In this document: one piece after another, positions 24,679 through 33,143 of the stretch
How the letters are laid out: each line of letters starts with the position of its first letter
Position numbering within the stretch: position 1 is the first letter of the stretch
From: a virus
Direction: 5' to 3' (one strand)
Virus record (IMG/VR): IMGVR_UViG_3300028388_002856
Span: 1-42,392 of that record
Length of the DNA stretch: 42,392 bases
Translations under genes and position numbers: made by a program
The notes under the pieces: model-generated
Databases searched by the model: none
What the model saw: the letters and a program-made list of their open reading frames with translations, nothing else
What the model was told of the DNA's origin: nothing

Positions 24679-26075
24679 TACCTATCTACCACAGTTAATA
24701 CCTCTTTAAATATAGTCTGATCAGTGTAATAGTGTATTAGGAGGTTGTGATTGTGGATTAGTTTATCTGTAATAGATAAATATTTTTCATGAATTTCGTC
24801 TAAACTCAACATACACAGGTTACTAATATTATCTAATACTGCGCTTAACCTAGCTCTATAGTCACTTATATCGTCATAACTCTCATCAAAAAATTCTGGG
24901 AATGTTTGAAATCCAAGCTCTTTAAGATGCTTTAAAGTATGAGGATTCCCTAAAATTATAAATGGATGGTAATTAATTATCGGACGAATGCTTTTTTCAG
25001 TAATAAAGATAAATTCCTTTTCAACAAACGTTTCATTTACCACAGAAAAATAGGTGTTTACCCAAGGTGTTTTGTCCATAAGGTAATTATTCATATGTGC
25101 TACCTTATCAGGATCTTTTTCGTCTAATACGTAAGGGTATGAATCCCCAATATGCTTTTTAAATTCCTCGTTTCCAGGAAGACTACAGAAATTATCAAAG
25201 TCTTCAGACTGTAGAAGTGATACAAGTCCTTTATTGAAGAGATTTTTTTTCTTAAGTTCAAGTATTAAGTCAGTCCTATGGTACCTATACCTGCAGGAAT
25301 TGCGGTTAAGGTTAAGGAAATAAAAATTTCTTTTTAATTTTAGTTCATCTTGAGATACTATAAGGTTTGATTCAGGTAAATTATTAGTCTTTTGATCCCA
25401 TCTTTCGTGTACAACTGCTTGCCCTGGATTGTGCAGTATATAAAAAGGTATCCAATGCACTACCATAAATGATTCTGTGTTGTTTCTTTTTATATAATCA
25501 TCATACTGTTGTTTTATATCAGCAGTATTAGTCAAGTATACTATTTGCACAGTATCTAATTTAACTTCCTTTACAAATTTTTCAATACTACTAAAGAAAG
25601 AGTCATCATGATAAAATCCGCCTTCCCGTTCGTCAGAAAGGACAATTTTTACGTTTGGGCTGTTTTTTATAAAATCAATAGTTTTAGGAAGGAAAACTTC
25701 TTTTAAATCACAATTGGTTATGTAATCTACTATTTTTTCATCTGCTACAGTGGCTATATTAAAAACATTTATATCATTATTAAGCTCATCTGTAGTTAAA
25801 TCCGTATATAATTTACGCTCTATTTTAGGTAAAAAAGAAGAAGAAGCTACTTCTTTACAGTGCATCAGAGTATGGTAAATGTCGTTCCCATTTTGGAGTA
25901 ATCTATAATTATGAGAACTAGAATACCTTACTATACTGTTTTCTTTTACATTATTCCTATCCTTTAAATTACTCAGGTATTCAAAAATATGAGGCAGTGA
26001 GTTTATGTTATACCCCATTCCTAAAAACCCTATAGGAGTTATAAACTCATACAGGAGGTTAAATTTTCTATCCAT
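24678..26075 (-). CDS. GT10 (fucosyltransferase)-like glycosyltransferase, copy 2
   Basis: A 465-residue paralogue of the following gene in the transcript. The shared C-terminal box is at 341-401 (TYFSVVNETF, FITEKSIRPIINYHPFIILG, LGFQTFPEFFDESYD) and the FYFLNLNRNSCRYRYHR box at 251-267. The rest of the N-terminal half has diverged beyond easy alignment, which suggests different acceptors. Here the TEK triad (359-361) is canonical, while copy 1 has SEK. No membrane segments are visible. The gene overlaps the upstream radical SAM gene by 8 bases. Confidence 0.65.
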   Translation of the reverse strand: MDRKFNLLYEFITPIGFLGMGYNINSLPHIFEYLSNLKDRNNVKENSIVRYSSSHNYRLLQNGNDIYHTLMHCKEVASSSFLPKIERKLYTDLTTDELNNDINVFNIATVADEKIVDYITNCDLKEVFLPKTIDFIKNSPNVKIVLSDEREGGFYHDDSFFSSIEKFVKEVKLDTVQIVYLTNTADIKQQYDDYIKRNNTESFMVVHWIPFYILHNPGQAVVHERWDQKTNNLPESNLIVSQDELKLKRNFYFLNLNRNSCRYRYHRTDLILELKKKNLFNKGLVSLLQSEDFDNFCSLPGNEEFKKHIGDSYPYVLDEKDPDKVAHMNNYLMDKTPWVNTYFSVVNETFVEKEFIFITEKSIRPIINYHPFIILGNPHTLKHLKELGFQTFPEFFDESYDDISDYRARLSAVLDNISNLCMLSLDEIHEKYLSITDKLIHNHNLLIHYYTDQTIFKEVLTVVDR

Positions 26076-27303
26076 TGAAGTACTGCCTCCACTCAGGTAA
26101 ATAATCGTATATCCTTAGTTTACGAGTCGTATCTAAAATATTGGTAAATGAATAGAACCTCTTTTGTTGATCTAAATCCGGTTCTCTTAATAGTTCTACT
26201 TTTAACCTATCTACTTCATAATCTTCAAGATACTTTATGCTATTTAATATTTCATGTTTCATTTTTTCAGGTACCAGGCTAACGTGGTGATGGGCCGGGT
26301 AGTGAACATAATTGTGTGCAATGGGAAGGTTATGTTCCATAACAAACTTTTTAAAGTTATCAATATTATAAATATTAAGAGCACTTAAAGTCTGACATAC
26401 CTCTAAAGTAAATTTATCTCTATATTTAAGTATTTTATGAAAAGCTTCCATAATTAAATTCCAATCAGAAGGATACCTAATGTAGTGGTTTCTTTCTTCA
26501 AGATCATCTATAGATAAATGCAATTTTACACTTTTAAAATTATCCCATAGTTTTATAAAAGCATCTGGAAATTGGGTACAGTTTAAGCTGTATTGAAGTT
26601 TTATATCTTTTGCTCGGCCATTATCTATGAATTTTTGCAAAAAGTATCCGTGTTCACGAATTAAGGTAGGTTCTCCTCCATTTATCCAAACTTCTTCTAA
26701 TTTACTACATTTTTCATATAAACGGTCATAAAATTCTAAATCTCGATACCATTCTGTTTTAACGTCAAGTTTGTAATAATCATTTTCAAACTCTGTTCCT
26801 TTAAAGCTTTTTATATCTTGATTCCATCGGTTAGAAGAAAAAGGATTACAGGTAGCACACTTTAAGTTACAGACTGTACCTAATCTTAGTTCTATATACC
26901 GGTAATCTATACTCTTTAAACTACCGTCGGTATTAGTATTATTAAAACATTCATCTATAAGTTTTTTAAACTTAACATTAGATTCATATCTTCTAGAAAA
27001 TGTTTTACCTTCTTCGTATTTGTAGCATTTTTGACATAGAGAAGAATATCGGCCCTCAAGCATATCTTTTCTAAGTTTGTTAAATCTCTTAGAATTAGCT
27101 ATATCATCAAGAGAATCCTTAGACAAAAGGAAATGGTCGTCTTCGTTTTCAGCTTTTGATGCAACTGATGCGCCGTTTTTCATTTCTGTTAAACAACAGG
27201 GGGTAACCGTGCCAATAGGATGAGTAGCTAAATGTATCCACGGTAGAGTACAAAAGGGAGTTTCCTTTTTAGGGACATTTTCTATATCTCTGTAGTCCAC
27301 CAT
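26068..27303 (-). CDS. Radical SAM protein with N-terminal twitch-type Cys cluster (A)
   Basis: A 411-residue radical SAM protein. The [4Fe-4S] motif CxxxCxxC is C145, C149 and C152 (GTVCNLKCATCNP), with the SAM-binding GGEP at 209-212. Ahead of it is an N-terminal cysteine set: C18, C36/C37 and C90-x-x-C93 (FCTLPWIHLATHP, PCC, CQKC). This arrangement is typical of 'twitch'-domain radical SAM proteins, in which the auxiliary cluster domain is N-terminal and not C-terminal as in SPASM proteins. The substrate is unknown. It overlaps the next twitch gene upstream by 22 bases. Confidence 0.88.
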   Translation of the reverse strand: MVDYRDIENVPKKETPFCTLPWIHLATHPIGTVTPCCLTEMKNGASVASKAENEDDHFLLSKDSLDDIANSKRFNKLRKDMLEGRYSSLCQKCYKYEEGKTFSRRYESNVKFKKLIDECFNNTNTDGSLKSIDYRYIELRLGTVCNLKCATCNPFSSNRWNQDIKSFKGTEFENDYYKLDVKTEWYRDLEFYDRLYEKCSKLEEVWINGGEPTLIREHGYFLQKFIDNGRAKDIKLQYSLNCTQFPDAFIKLWDNFKSVKLHLSIDDLEERNHYIRYPSDWNLIMEAFHKILKYRDKFTLEVCQTLSALNIYNIDNFKKFVMEHNLPIAHNYVHYPAHHHVSLVPEKMKHEILNSIKYLEDYEVDRLKVELLREPDLDQQKRFYSFTNILDTTRKLRIYDYLPEWRQYFNG

Positions 27304-28637
27304 TCGTACACCTTTTTATTATGTTTTAAGTATATATCGTTTAAAACGTTTTCCTGTCTACGCCACTTATCTACTTTTGCTAGGTTAGCTTTTCCTCTTT
27401 TAAGCCCTTCTTTCCAATCAGTATATTGCTCAGAAAATACCTGTCTATTTTTAAGATCAATTAAACAAGGAATCCAATTTTGTAATTTAGGGTTATTTCC
27501 TACTTTAGGTTCTATATATGAAATTACGTCATCAATTACTTCATTAAATAATTCACGAGGGAGTACCTGAGGGCACATCATAATAGAGCTGTCAAAAGCG
27601 AATGTAGTTTTTATTAGAGTATTTACGTCTAATTCTATAGAAAGATCAAATAGGTCTTTAAGGCTAAATAGGCCTGGTGTAGTGATTGTAAGATCGAATG
27701 TAATTCCGTAATCACCATACTGTTTATTTAAAAATAAATAATCTTTAAAATTTTGTATCCACCGGTTCCATTTGATACCATGTCTAACATACTCTACTAT
27801 CTCTCCAGTTCCATCAATTGAGGCACAAATTTGTACCATTTTAAAATGAGGTAACAGTTCTTTTAAGTCCCAATGTTTATAAGTTGTACGAGAAAAATTA
27901 GTATTATACCTAACCCATACGTTTTTAGCTAAATCGTTTTTAACTAAATATTCCATTATCTCCCAATGAATCTCCCACATTAAAGGTTCTCCTCCTACCC
28001 AGTATATTTCTTCAATAGTACCGTTTTCTACCGCTTTCCATAATTCAGCTTCAGCAACTTCGGCTTGAAACTTTTCTATAGCAGGTTTAAACTCTTTTTT
28101 AGCCCATAAATCCGCATTTTCAGGTCGGTCGTAGTCCCCCATCGCACGTCTTTCTGCTTCCCAAGAAGAGGATAGCTGATCACCGCACATCCTACACTTA
28201 AAGTTGCATAGGTTTCTAACCCTATAGTCAAACGAAATAGGAGGCATTGTTGTAAATCCTGTTTCATCTGTTTTCTCAAAAGCTTCTTCTACTTTATGAG
28301 GGAATAAAGTCTTGTTAAAGTAATCTCTATAAATAGAAACGTTAAGTAGTTTATTGTTACATACCTGACATTGAGGGATCTCTTTGCCGGCCATTAAATC
28401 TCTTCGAATACCTTTCATGTATTCTGAGTTCCAGTGTTCCTCTAAAGAACTTGGATTATAAGCGGAATCATTATCTGCCTTATCAGAGTCTAGATACTGT
28501 GTAGCCCAGTCTGCTTTTTCTCTCGATGCACAGCATAGACGTCTTTCACTTTGGGGTGATAGATAGGTATGGGACCAAGGGGCCATACAAAATGTTCTAT
28601 TTCCTTCCGCAGGTAATAATTTATTTTTATTTTTCAA
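27282..28637 (-). CDS. Radical SAM protein with N-terminal twitch-type Cys cluster (B)
   Basis: A 451-residue relative of protein A. N-terminal cysteines are C17 (FCMAPWSH), C35/C36 and C90-x-x-C93. The radical SAM motif is C144, C148 and C151 (RNLCNFKCRMCGD), and GGEP is at 215-218. A CASIDGTGEIVEYVRHG segment at 271-287 is shared in form with other members and lies where strand 5 of the partial barrel should be. The C-terminal 90 residues are Lys/Trp-rich. The gene shares ATGA with the compact SDR gene downstream in the map (28634-28637). The substrate is unknown. Confidence 0.88.
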   Translation of the reverse strand: MKNKNKLLPAEGNRTFCMAPWSHTYLSPQSERRLCCASREKADWATQYLDSDKADNDSAYNPSSLEEHWNSEYMKGIRRDLMAGKEIPQCQVCNNKLLNVSIYRDYFNKTLFPHKVEEAFEKTDETGFTTMPPISFDYRVRNLCNFKCRMCGDQLSSSWEAERRAMGDYDRPENADLWAKKEFKPAIEKFQAEVAEAELWKAVENGTIEEIYWVGGEPLMWEIHWEIMEYLVKNDLAKNVWVRYNTNFSRTTYKHWDLKELLPHFKMVQICASIDGTGEIVEYVRHGIKWNRWIQNFKDYLFLNKQYGDYGITFDLTITTPGLFSLKDLFDLSIELDVNTLIKTTFAFDSSIMMCPQVLPRELFNEVIDDVISYIEPKVGNNPKLQNWIPCLIDLKNRQVFSEQYTDWKEGLKRGKANLAKVDKWRRQENVLNDIYLKHNKKVYEWWTTEI

Positions 28638-29188
28638 AATTTTATATTTTGTATTTTAGAGTTATCTATATCTACTGAGTATTCTAATTCCTGATAATTA
28701 TATATATTTTCTAATAAAGAAATAAATGCAATTGCAGATTTTTTTCTTACTCCTGGATCGTCAACATGATGCGGATGAAAGTTAATAAACCTGGTTTTAC
28801 TGTTTTTTTCTAAGGTGAAATATCTAGTAAATAGGCTTTCAGCATAAGTTTTTTGTGCTCTATATAAATAATGTTCGTCGTAGTCAATAAGACCTGTTGT
28901 TAAATGTATAAAGTATTTAGGTCTTTTTGATAACTTCTCAATTAAGTAAAGGTGATTAATAGGGATTAAAAAAGAATCTAAGTCGTATCCTGAGATTGCT
29001 CCTGGGAATTTGTTAGCTCCTGTTATTACTATATCGTAAGAAGGGTTTTTATTAGTGTAGTTGTCTATGCTTTCCCTATCTACTAAATTACATTCTTCCT
29101 TAGTGGGAAAATCTATGGATAGGTAGGTATCCGTAATTTTAAGTTGATTAGCATACTTGCCATTTCCACCTGTATATAAAACTCTCAT
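28634..29188 (-). CDS. Compact SDR-like protein
   Basis: Starting at the ATG at 29188, one base after the stop of the upstream radical SAM gene, this is a 184-residue protein. A longer reading from 29260 would add 24 residues that overlap that gene and is unlikely. It has a Rossmann loop TGGNGKYA at 6-13 and an intact YxxxK at 109-113 (YRAQK), preceded by a HLTTGL strand. Extended SDRs have about 300 residues, so this keeps just the core. It could reduce or epimerise a small sugar or act as a dehydrogenase. No close family is recognised. Confidence 0.7.
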   Translation of the reverse strand: MRVLYTGGNGKYANQLKITDTYLSIDFPTKEECNLVDRESIDNYTNKNPSYDIVITGANKFPGAISGYDLDSFLIPINHLYLIEKLSKRPKYFIHLTTGLIDYDEHYLYRAQKTYAESLFTRYFTLEKNSKTRFINFHPHHVDDPGVRKKSAIAFISLLENIYNYQELEYSVDIDNSKIQNIKF

Positions 29189-29189
29189 A

Positions 29190-30371
29190 CTATTCACATT
29201 TACCGCATACTGTCTTACATATGCCAAATTGAGTATTATTTTTAAAATTATCATATACAAACTTATGGAGTATACCTGTATCGTACACCTCCTGTATAGT
29301 CCTATCTTTAAGTGAAAAATTTTCCATTCCTAATTTAGTCACACTATTTAGGATTTCAACCTGATAGGGAGATTCATCATTAGTAGAGTGTCTAAGTTTT
29401 ATACTAAATTGCGGTGGTATTATACAGCAGGGCATTAAATATCCATTGTACGTAATATAAAGATTATTAGCTTCTGTAGTTAACTCCCCAGGGCTGTCTG
29501 CATTAAAAGAATAGCAGGTTTGTTTAGTTACTCTATTTAGTTTATCTATTTCTTCCTGAGGGAAAATAGGTTTACGTGGAACATAGTCTTTACGTCTATG
29601 ATACGTCATTAAAAAATCTTCTTCTGATTCTATTATTAATGGATGTGCTATAGGGTTTATTTCTTTCAATAATTCCTCCAACTTTCTAAAATCCTCTCTA
29701 GCCCAATCCTTAGTTCCTAATTTATTTACAATTTCATCTTCAGTAAAGCTTAAAGAATGTGTATATTCACCCTTCATATTAAACCCTCTGGTATATTCTG
29801 TATATTGAGTAAATGGTTTTAGTAGTAGTATGTTAGTTAAAGTAGAGTTTTTAGCCAGATTTAATATAGGTTGAATCTGATCTCTAGTTTGGTCCCATAA
29901 TAAGAATTGAATTTTAAAATACTGTTCCGGTGTTGCCTTATTTTCAGAAAAAGCTATAAAATTTTCATATACTTTATTCCATTTAGCATTAATTCGATAG
30001 AGCTCATTTTTATCGCCGTATCCATCAATACCGAATATCATTCCTACTCCCAACTCAGCTAAAGCTTTATACTGCTCTGGTGAGCCTATTCCTCCGTTAG
30101 TGTGAATTTCAAATCTACAGTTAGGGTTATTTACTTTAATCCATCTAGCTATTTCAACTATTTCAGGACTCCCCATCCCATCACCGAAGTTACCGCAAAC
30201 ATCTATTTTATCTAACTGTTTAAGCAGGTCTAGTCCTATAACTCTCTTAACATCTTCTAGCTTCCAGTAAGTTTGGTCAAATGGAGCGAATCTACCGTAT
30301 TGTCTCCTACTGCATACCGGACAGCCTGCGTTACATATAGAGGAGAGTTCAAAGTCTAACTGCTTTATCAT
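29190..30371 (-). CDS. Radical SAM protein with C-terminal SPASM-like Cys region (C)
   Basis: A 393-residue radical SAM protein of a different build from the other four. CxxxCxxC is right at the N-terminus (C13, C17, C20 in SSICNAGCPVCSRRQYG), and the usual GGEP position holds GNFGDGMGSPE near 60-70. The extra cysteines are at the C-terminus: GYLMPCCIIP and C385, C389, C392 in the last 10 residues. This recalls SPASM auxiliary clusters used on peptide or carbohydrate substrates. It shares ATGA with the small oxygenase gene upstream (30368-30371). Confidence 0.87.
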   Translation of the reverse strand: MIKQLDFELSSICNAGCPVCSRRQYGRFAPFDQTYWKLEDVKRVIGLDLLKQLDKIDVCGNFGDGMGSPEIVEIARWIKVNNPNCRFEIHTNGGIGSPEQYKALAELGVGMIFGIDGYGDKNELYRINAKWNKVYENFIAFSENKATPEQYFKIQFLLWDQTRDQIQPILNLAKNSTLTNILLLKPFTQYTEYTRGFNMKGEYTHSLSFTEDEIVNKLGTKDWAREDFRKLEELLKEINPIAHPLIIESEEDFLMTYHRRKDYVPRKPIFPQEEIDKLNRVTKQTCYSFNADSPGELTTEANNLYITYNGYLMPCCIIPPQFSIKLRHSTNDESPYQVEILNSVTKLGMENFSLKDRTIQEVYDTGILHKFVYDNFKNNTQFGICKTVCGKCE

Positions 30372-30937
30372 GATATATAGAAGTATAGCGAAAATCTATT
30401 AAAGTTTTCGGGAACTGTTCCTATTAAACCGTGATTAACCTCATTAGGATTTTGTAAAAAGTATCCTGTGTTTTTAATATAAGGGAGAGTAAATATAACA
30501 TTTTGATCTTTATCCCCAAAACTTGTACCTAAAGTATCACAGTAATCATCACCGATATAAATTTGCATTGCAAGTTTTACTGCTTCATTATCAAAATGCA
30601 TAGGTAATGTATACTTGTAAGTATCCCACCACAGATTAAACGTAACGTTAGATATTTTGCATTTAGTTAGCGAGTAGAAAGTATCGAAAAAGATATCTGT
30701 ATTAAGGTAGTCTTTAATATTAGTTAACAGGTTAGATTGAAAGGCTTTGTACTGTTTTCTAGGTAAATCTTCCTGTAAGTGTCCTTTACTCCAACCACTA
30801 CGGTCATTCTGCAGTCTTTTTACTTCCTCTGTAATTTCGTTAAGAGTACTTTCATTGAAAAATTCACGTATAATATATAGGGGCTTATTTCCTATATTTA
30901 CCTTAATAGAATCCTCTACAAATCTCTGACTAATCAT
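30368..30937 (-). CDS. Small 2-oxoglutarate/Fe(II) oxygenase-like protein
   Basis: A 189-residue protein that fits a minimal double-stranded beta-helix oxygenase. H114 and D116 are in LPMHFDNEAVKLAMQIYI, the distal histidine is H169 in NEVNHGLIG, and R181 in NFNRFSLYFYI would bind the 2-oxoglutarate carboxylate. The core strands are evident between these motifs. It is shorter than the other two oxygenases of the island, and placed between two radical SAM genes, which suggests action on the same substrate. Assignment rests on motif spacing. Confidence 0.68.
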   Translation of the reverse strand: MISQRFVEDSIKVNIGNKPLYIIREFFNESTLNEITEEVKRLQNDRSGWSKGHLQEDLPRKQYKAFQSNLLTNIKDYLNTDIFFDTFYSLTKCKISNVTFNLWWDTYKYTLPMHFDNEAVKLAMQIYIGDDYCDTLGTSFGDKDQNVIFTLPYIKNTGYFLQNPNEVNHGLIGTVPENFNRFSLYFYIS

Positions 30938-30942
30938 TTTAC

Positions 30943-32568
30943 TTATTTACGTAGCTTTAATTCACTGCCGGCATACTTAGTATCTTGATCTTTTTTTAGC
31001 TGTTCTATTAAATCTATCATATCATCTTGTTGCTGATCATCTGGTTCGATGTATTCTTGAGAACCAGGATTAGCCCATTGTGGGTTGAATACCCAGCCTT
31101 CATCTTTAGCTTTCTTAAGAACATCATGAACATATCTGTTTGACTTAGCATCATCTCCATCAACAAGTTCTTGAAATTTACCTAAATCTGTTTCAGGTAT
31201 TGAATCCCACCATTCTTTTAACATAGGAAATGCTTTATGGAAATCTAATTTACGTCTTACATCATATTGTGCATAAAAAGATTTGAAATCTCTTTCTCTA
31301 GACTCTAATGAAGATGTAAACGAATGTCCTGTATCTACCTGCTTAATATATTCAATCATACGAATAATGCCATCTCTTTCAAAATCTACAAGACCGTTTT
31401 TACCTCCATTGTAATTTTTATCCAACCACTCTTGAATATGTGCTGCTCTTTCTAGTCTGATTTCTCTTGGTAATGTTACTATAGACTGGAAAGAAGGGAA
31501 ACGTAAGATATTAAATGACATTACAGCAGCGTTGTGTCCAAACTCTGCTTTTAGTTTTAACATCTCATCCATAAATTCAGTAATAGAGAAAAGACATAAA
31601 GCATTTATGGTTAGCATAACATTGACTGATTTAATGTTTGCTTCTCTATTAACTCTATACATATTTTTTAACCATAGGTCCCAATCAAGCCCGTATCTAA
31701 TATATTCAGCTTGTAGTCCTGTTGCTTCACAGGAGGTATATATACTAAAGTCTTTAAAACTATGAGAAGATTCTATTAATGCATCCAGAAGTTGTTTCTT
31801 TTGACCTAAATTAGAGTTGACCGCAAAGGCTACGTTACATTCTGGATGGCTTTTCCACCAGTCCATTAGCTTCCAAAAGTCAGGCGACATTGAAGGCTCA
31901 CCTCCAGTAACTCTTAGCTCTCTTAACGAGTGTTGCAGCTCGGCTTCCCACCATTTCCAAAATGCTTCTACATATGGGTTTCCTTCATTCTTACGTCCGT
32001 ATGGCATTGCGTGTGCTCCATCATGTCTAAAAGCTCCTGCTCCATCAGATACTAAGTTCTGATAGGCTCCAAACTTCTTAATGTCTTTTTGCCAAGTAGT
32101 GGAGAAAGAAGCATTACAGTACGAACATCCAAAGTTACAGTTAGGATCAAAAGCGATTTCTAACGTTTTAAGATCTACATCTTCAGTGTATCCTAATTCT
32201 TCTTTTGCCTCTCTTAGTTCCTCATCAGTGTAAATAACTGATTTATATACTCTATCGGATACTTTGTCTTCACCTAAGTCTTCTATTTTCCAGCAGTATT
32301 CACATTCTTTTGGGCGAATACCTTCCATCATTTCTTTACGTACAGCTTTCTTGTACGTAGTGTTATGGATAGCTTTATAGGACTTTGCTACTTCTTCAAG
32401 TGGAATTTTATGTGCAGGCGGGTGGTGGCAAGATGCTGTTGTTCCATTTCCTAACCAAATAGTAGCATTGTACCATTTAGCACCGCAAAACGACTTTGAT
32501 AACTTATTAACTACTCTGTCTCTGTATTCTTGAAACGTCTCGTTTTCTTTTTTTGCAAAAACCCCCAT
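30943..32568 (-). CDS. Radical SAM protein with N-terminal twitch-type Cys cluster (D)
   Basis: A 541-residue radical SAM protein. N-terminal cysteines are C28 (FCGAKWYNATIWLGNG), C47 (CHHPPAHKIPL) and C89-x-x-C92 (CEYCWKIED). The radical SAM motif is C144, C148 and C151, and GGEP is at 222-225. It shares the N-terminal boxes and an NPYVEAFWKWW segment with protein E, so they are paralogues. An additional C-terminal tail of about 80 residues, acidic and Gln/Asp-rich, is absent from E. It follows the LamG-like gene directly, the stop and start sharing a base (32568). Confidence 0.88.
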   Translation of the reverse strand: MGVFAKKENETFQEYRDRVVNKLSKSFCGAKWYNATIWLGNGTTASCHHPPAHKIPLEEVAKSYKAIHNTTYKKAVRKEMMEGIRPKECEYCWKIEDLGEDKVSDRVYKSVIYTDEELREAKEELGYTEDVDLKTLEIAFDPNCNFGCSYCNASFSTTWQKDIKKFGAYQNLVSDGAGAFRHDGAHAMPYGRKNEGNPYVEAFWKWWEAELQHSLRELRVTGGEPSMSPDFWKLMDWWKSHPECNVAFAVNSNLGQKKQLLDALIESSHSFKDFSIYTSCEATGLQAEYIRYGLDWDLWLKNMYRVNREANIKSVNVMLTINALCLFSITEFMDEMLKLKAEFGHNAAVMSFNILRFPSFQSIVTLPREIRLERAAHIQEWLDKNYNGGKNGLVDFERDGIIRMIEYIKQVDTGHSFTSSLESRERDFKSFYAQYDVRRKLDFHKAFPMLKEWWDSIPETDLGKFQELVDGDDAKSNRYVHDVLKKAKDEGWVFNPQWANPGSQEYIEPDDQQQDDMIDLIEQLKKDQDTKYAGSELKLRK

Positions 32569-33143
32569 TATATCTTATGTATAAAATTACAATTACCTGT
32601 TAAATCAAATGCCTTCTCGTATATAAATTCTTTAAAATCATGATGAGCAACGAGCTCCTCTTCATGATATAGTCTAAATTCATGTATATCTAAATCACAA
32701 TAATGGTGATTTTCATGATGCCAAGGAAAATTACCTGCTCCGAATACTAATTGGGGATCAGGGACTTGACTAAAGTTTTTGGTTTCAATTACTTTTTTAT
32801 CGTCAATAAAAACTTCAAAGTCTGAATCTACTTGATTTTTTACTGTAACACTATGTCTCGTATTAATAAATATTGTATCTTTTATTTCACTCCAATCCAT
32901 ACCATTGTCCGTATGCACATCTATATTACTCATATGTTCATTATAGTAATTAAGGGAAGTGTATATTGGTAGGATAGAAAAAATTGTGTTCTTATCTCCA
33001 TACGTTTTAATTAGAGTAAAATCAAACTCCATTCTAAAATTATACTTTCCACCTAAAATTTGATTACCGGATAATTTAAAAAACGATGGACAAACTCTAG
33101 TTGGCCAAAATGCCCATGGCTGATTATTTCTTATACTTAGCAT
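32568..33143 (-). CDS. Stand-alone LamG/concanavalin-type lectin-like protein
   Basis: A 191-residue protein, almost entirely beta-strand in pattern, with jelly-roll lectin features: YNFRMEFDFTLIKTYG near the start, HSVTVKNQ, then SDFEVFIDDKKVIETKNFSQ (the LamG-type 'f.vyvDGk.v' hairpin), FGAGNFPWHHENHHYC, and a C-terminal LDIHEFRLY strand. No signal peptide is present. It overlaps radical SAM gene E by 20 bases and abuts gene D, so it is embedded between two paralogous radical SAM genes. It may present a glycan or glycoprotein substrate to them. The fold is inferred from pattern. Confidence 0.6.
   Translation of the reverse strand: MLSIRNNQPWAFWPTRVCPSFFKLSGNQILGGKYNFRMEFDFTLIKTYGDKNTIFSILPIYTSLNYYNEHMSNIDVHTDNGMDWSEIKDTIFINTRHSVTVKNQVDSDFEVFIDDKKVIETKNFSQVPDPQLVFGAGNFPWHHENHHYCDLDIHEFRLYHEEELVAHHDFKEFIYEKAFDLTGNCNFIHKI

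Noticed and set aside
28076-28279. 67-codon minus-strand frame in another phase
   Set aside because: It is inside radical SAM gene B, across the CxxxCxxC coding region; no independent start signal or homology.
28634-29260. Longer start at 29260 for the compact SDR
   Set aside because: The extra 24 residues overlap the upstream gene and precede the conserved first strand; ATG at 29188 right after the upstream stop fits better.
31532-32062. Two plus-strand frames of 77 and 81 codons
   Set aside because: They are antisense to radical SAM gene D, whose cysteine motifs prove the minus-strand frame.
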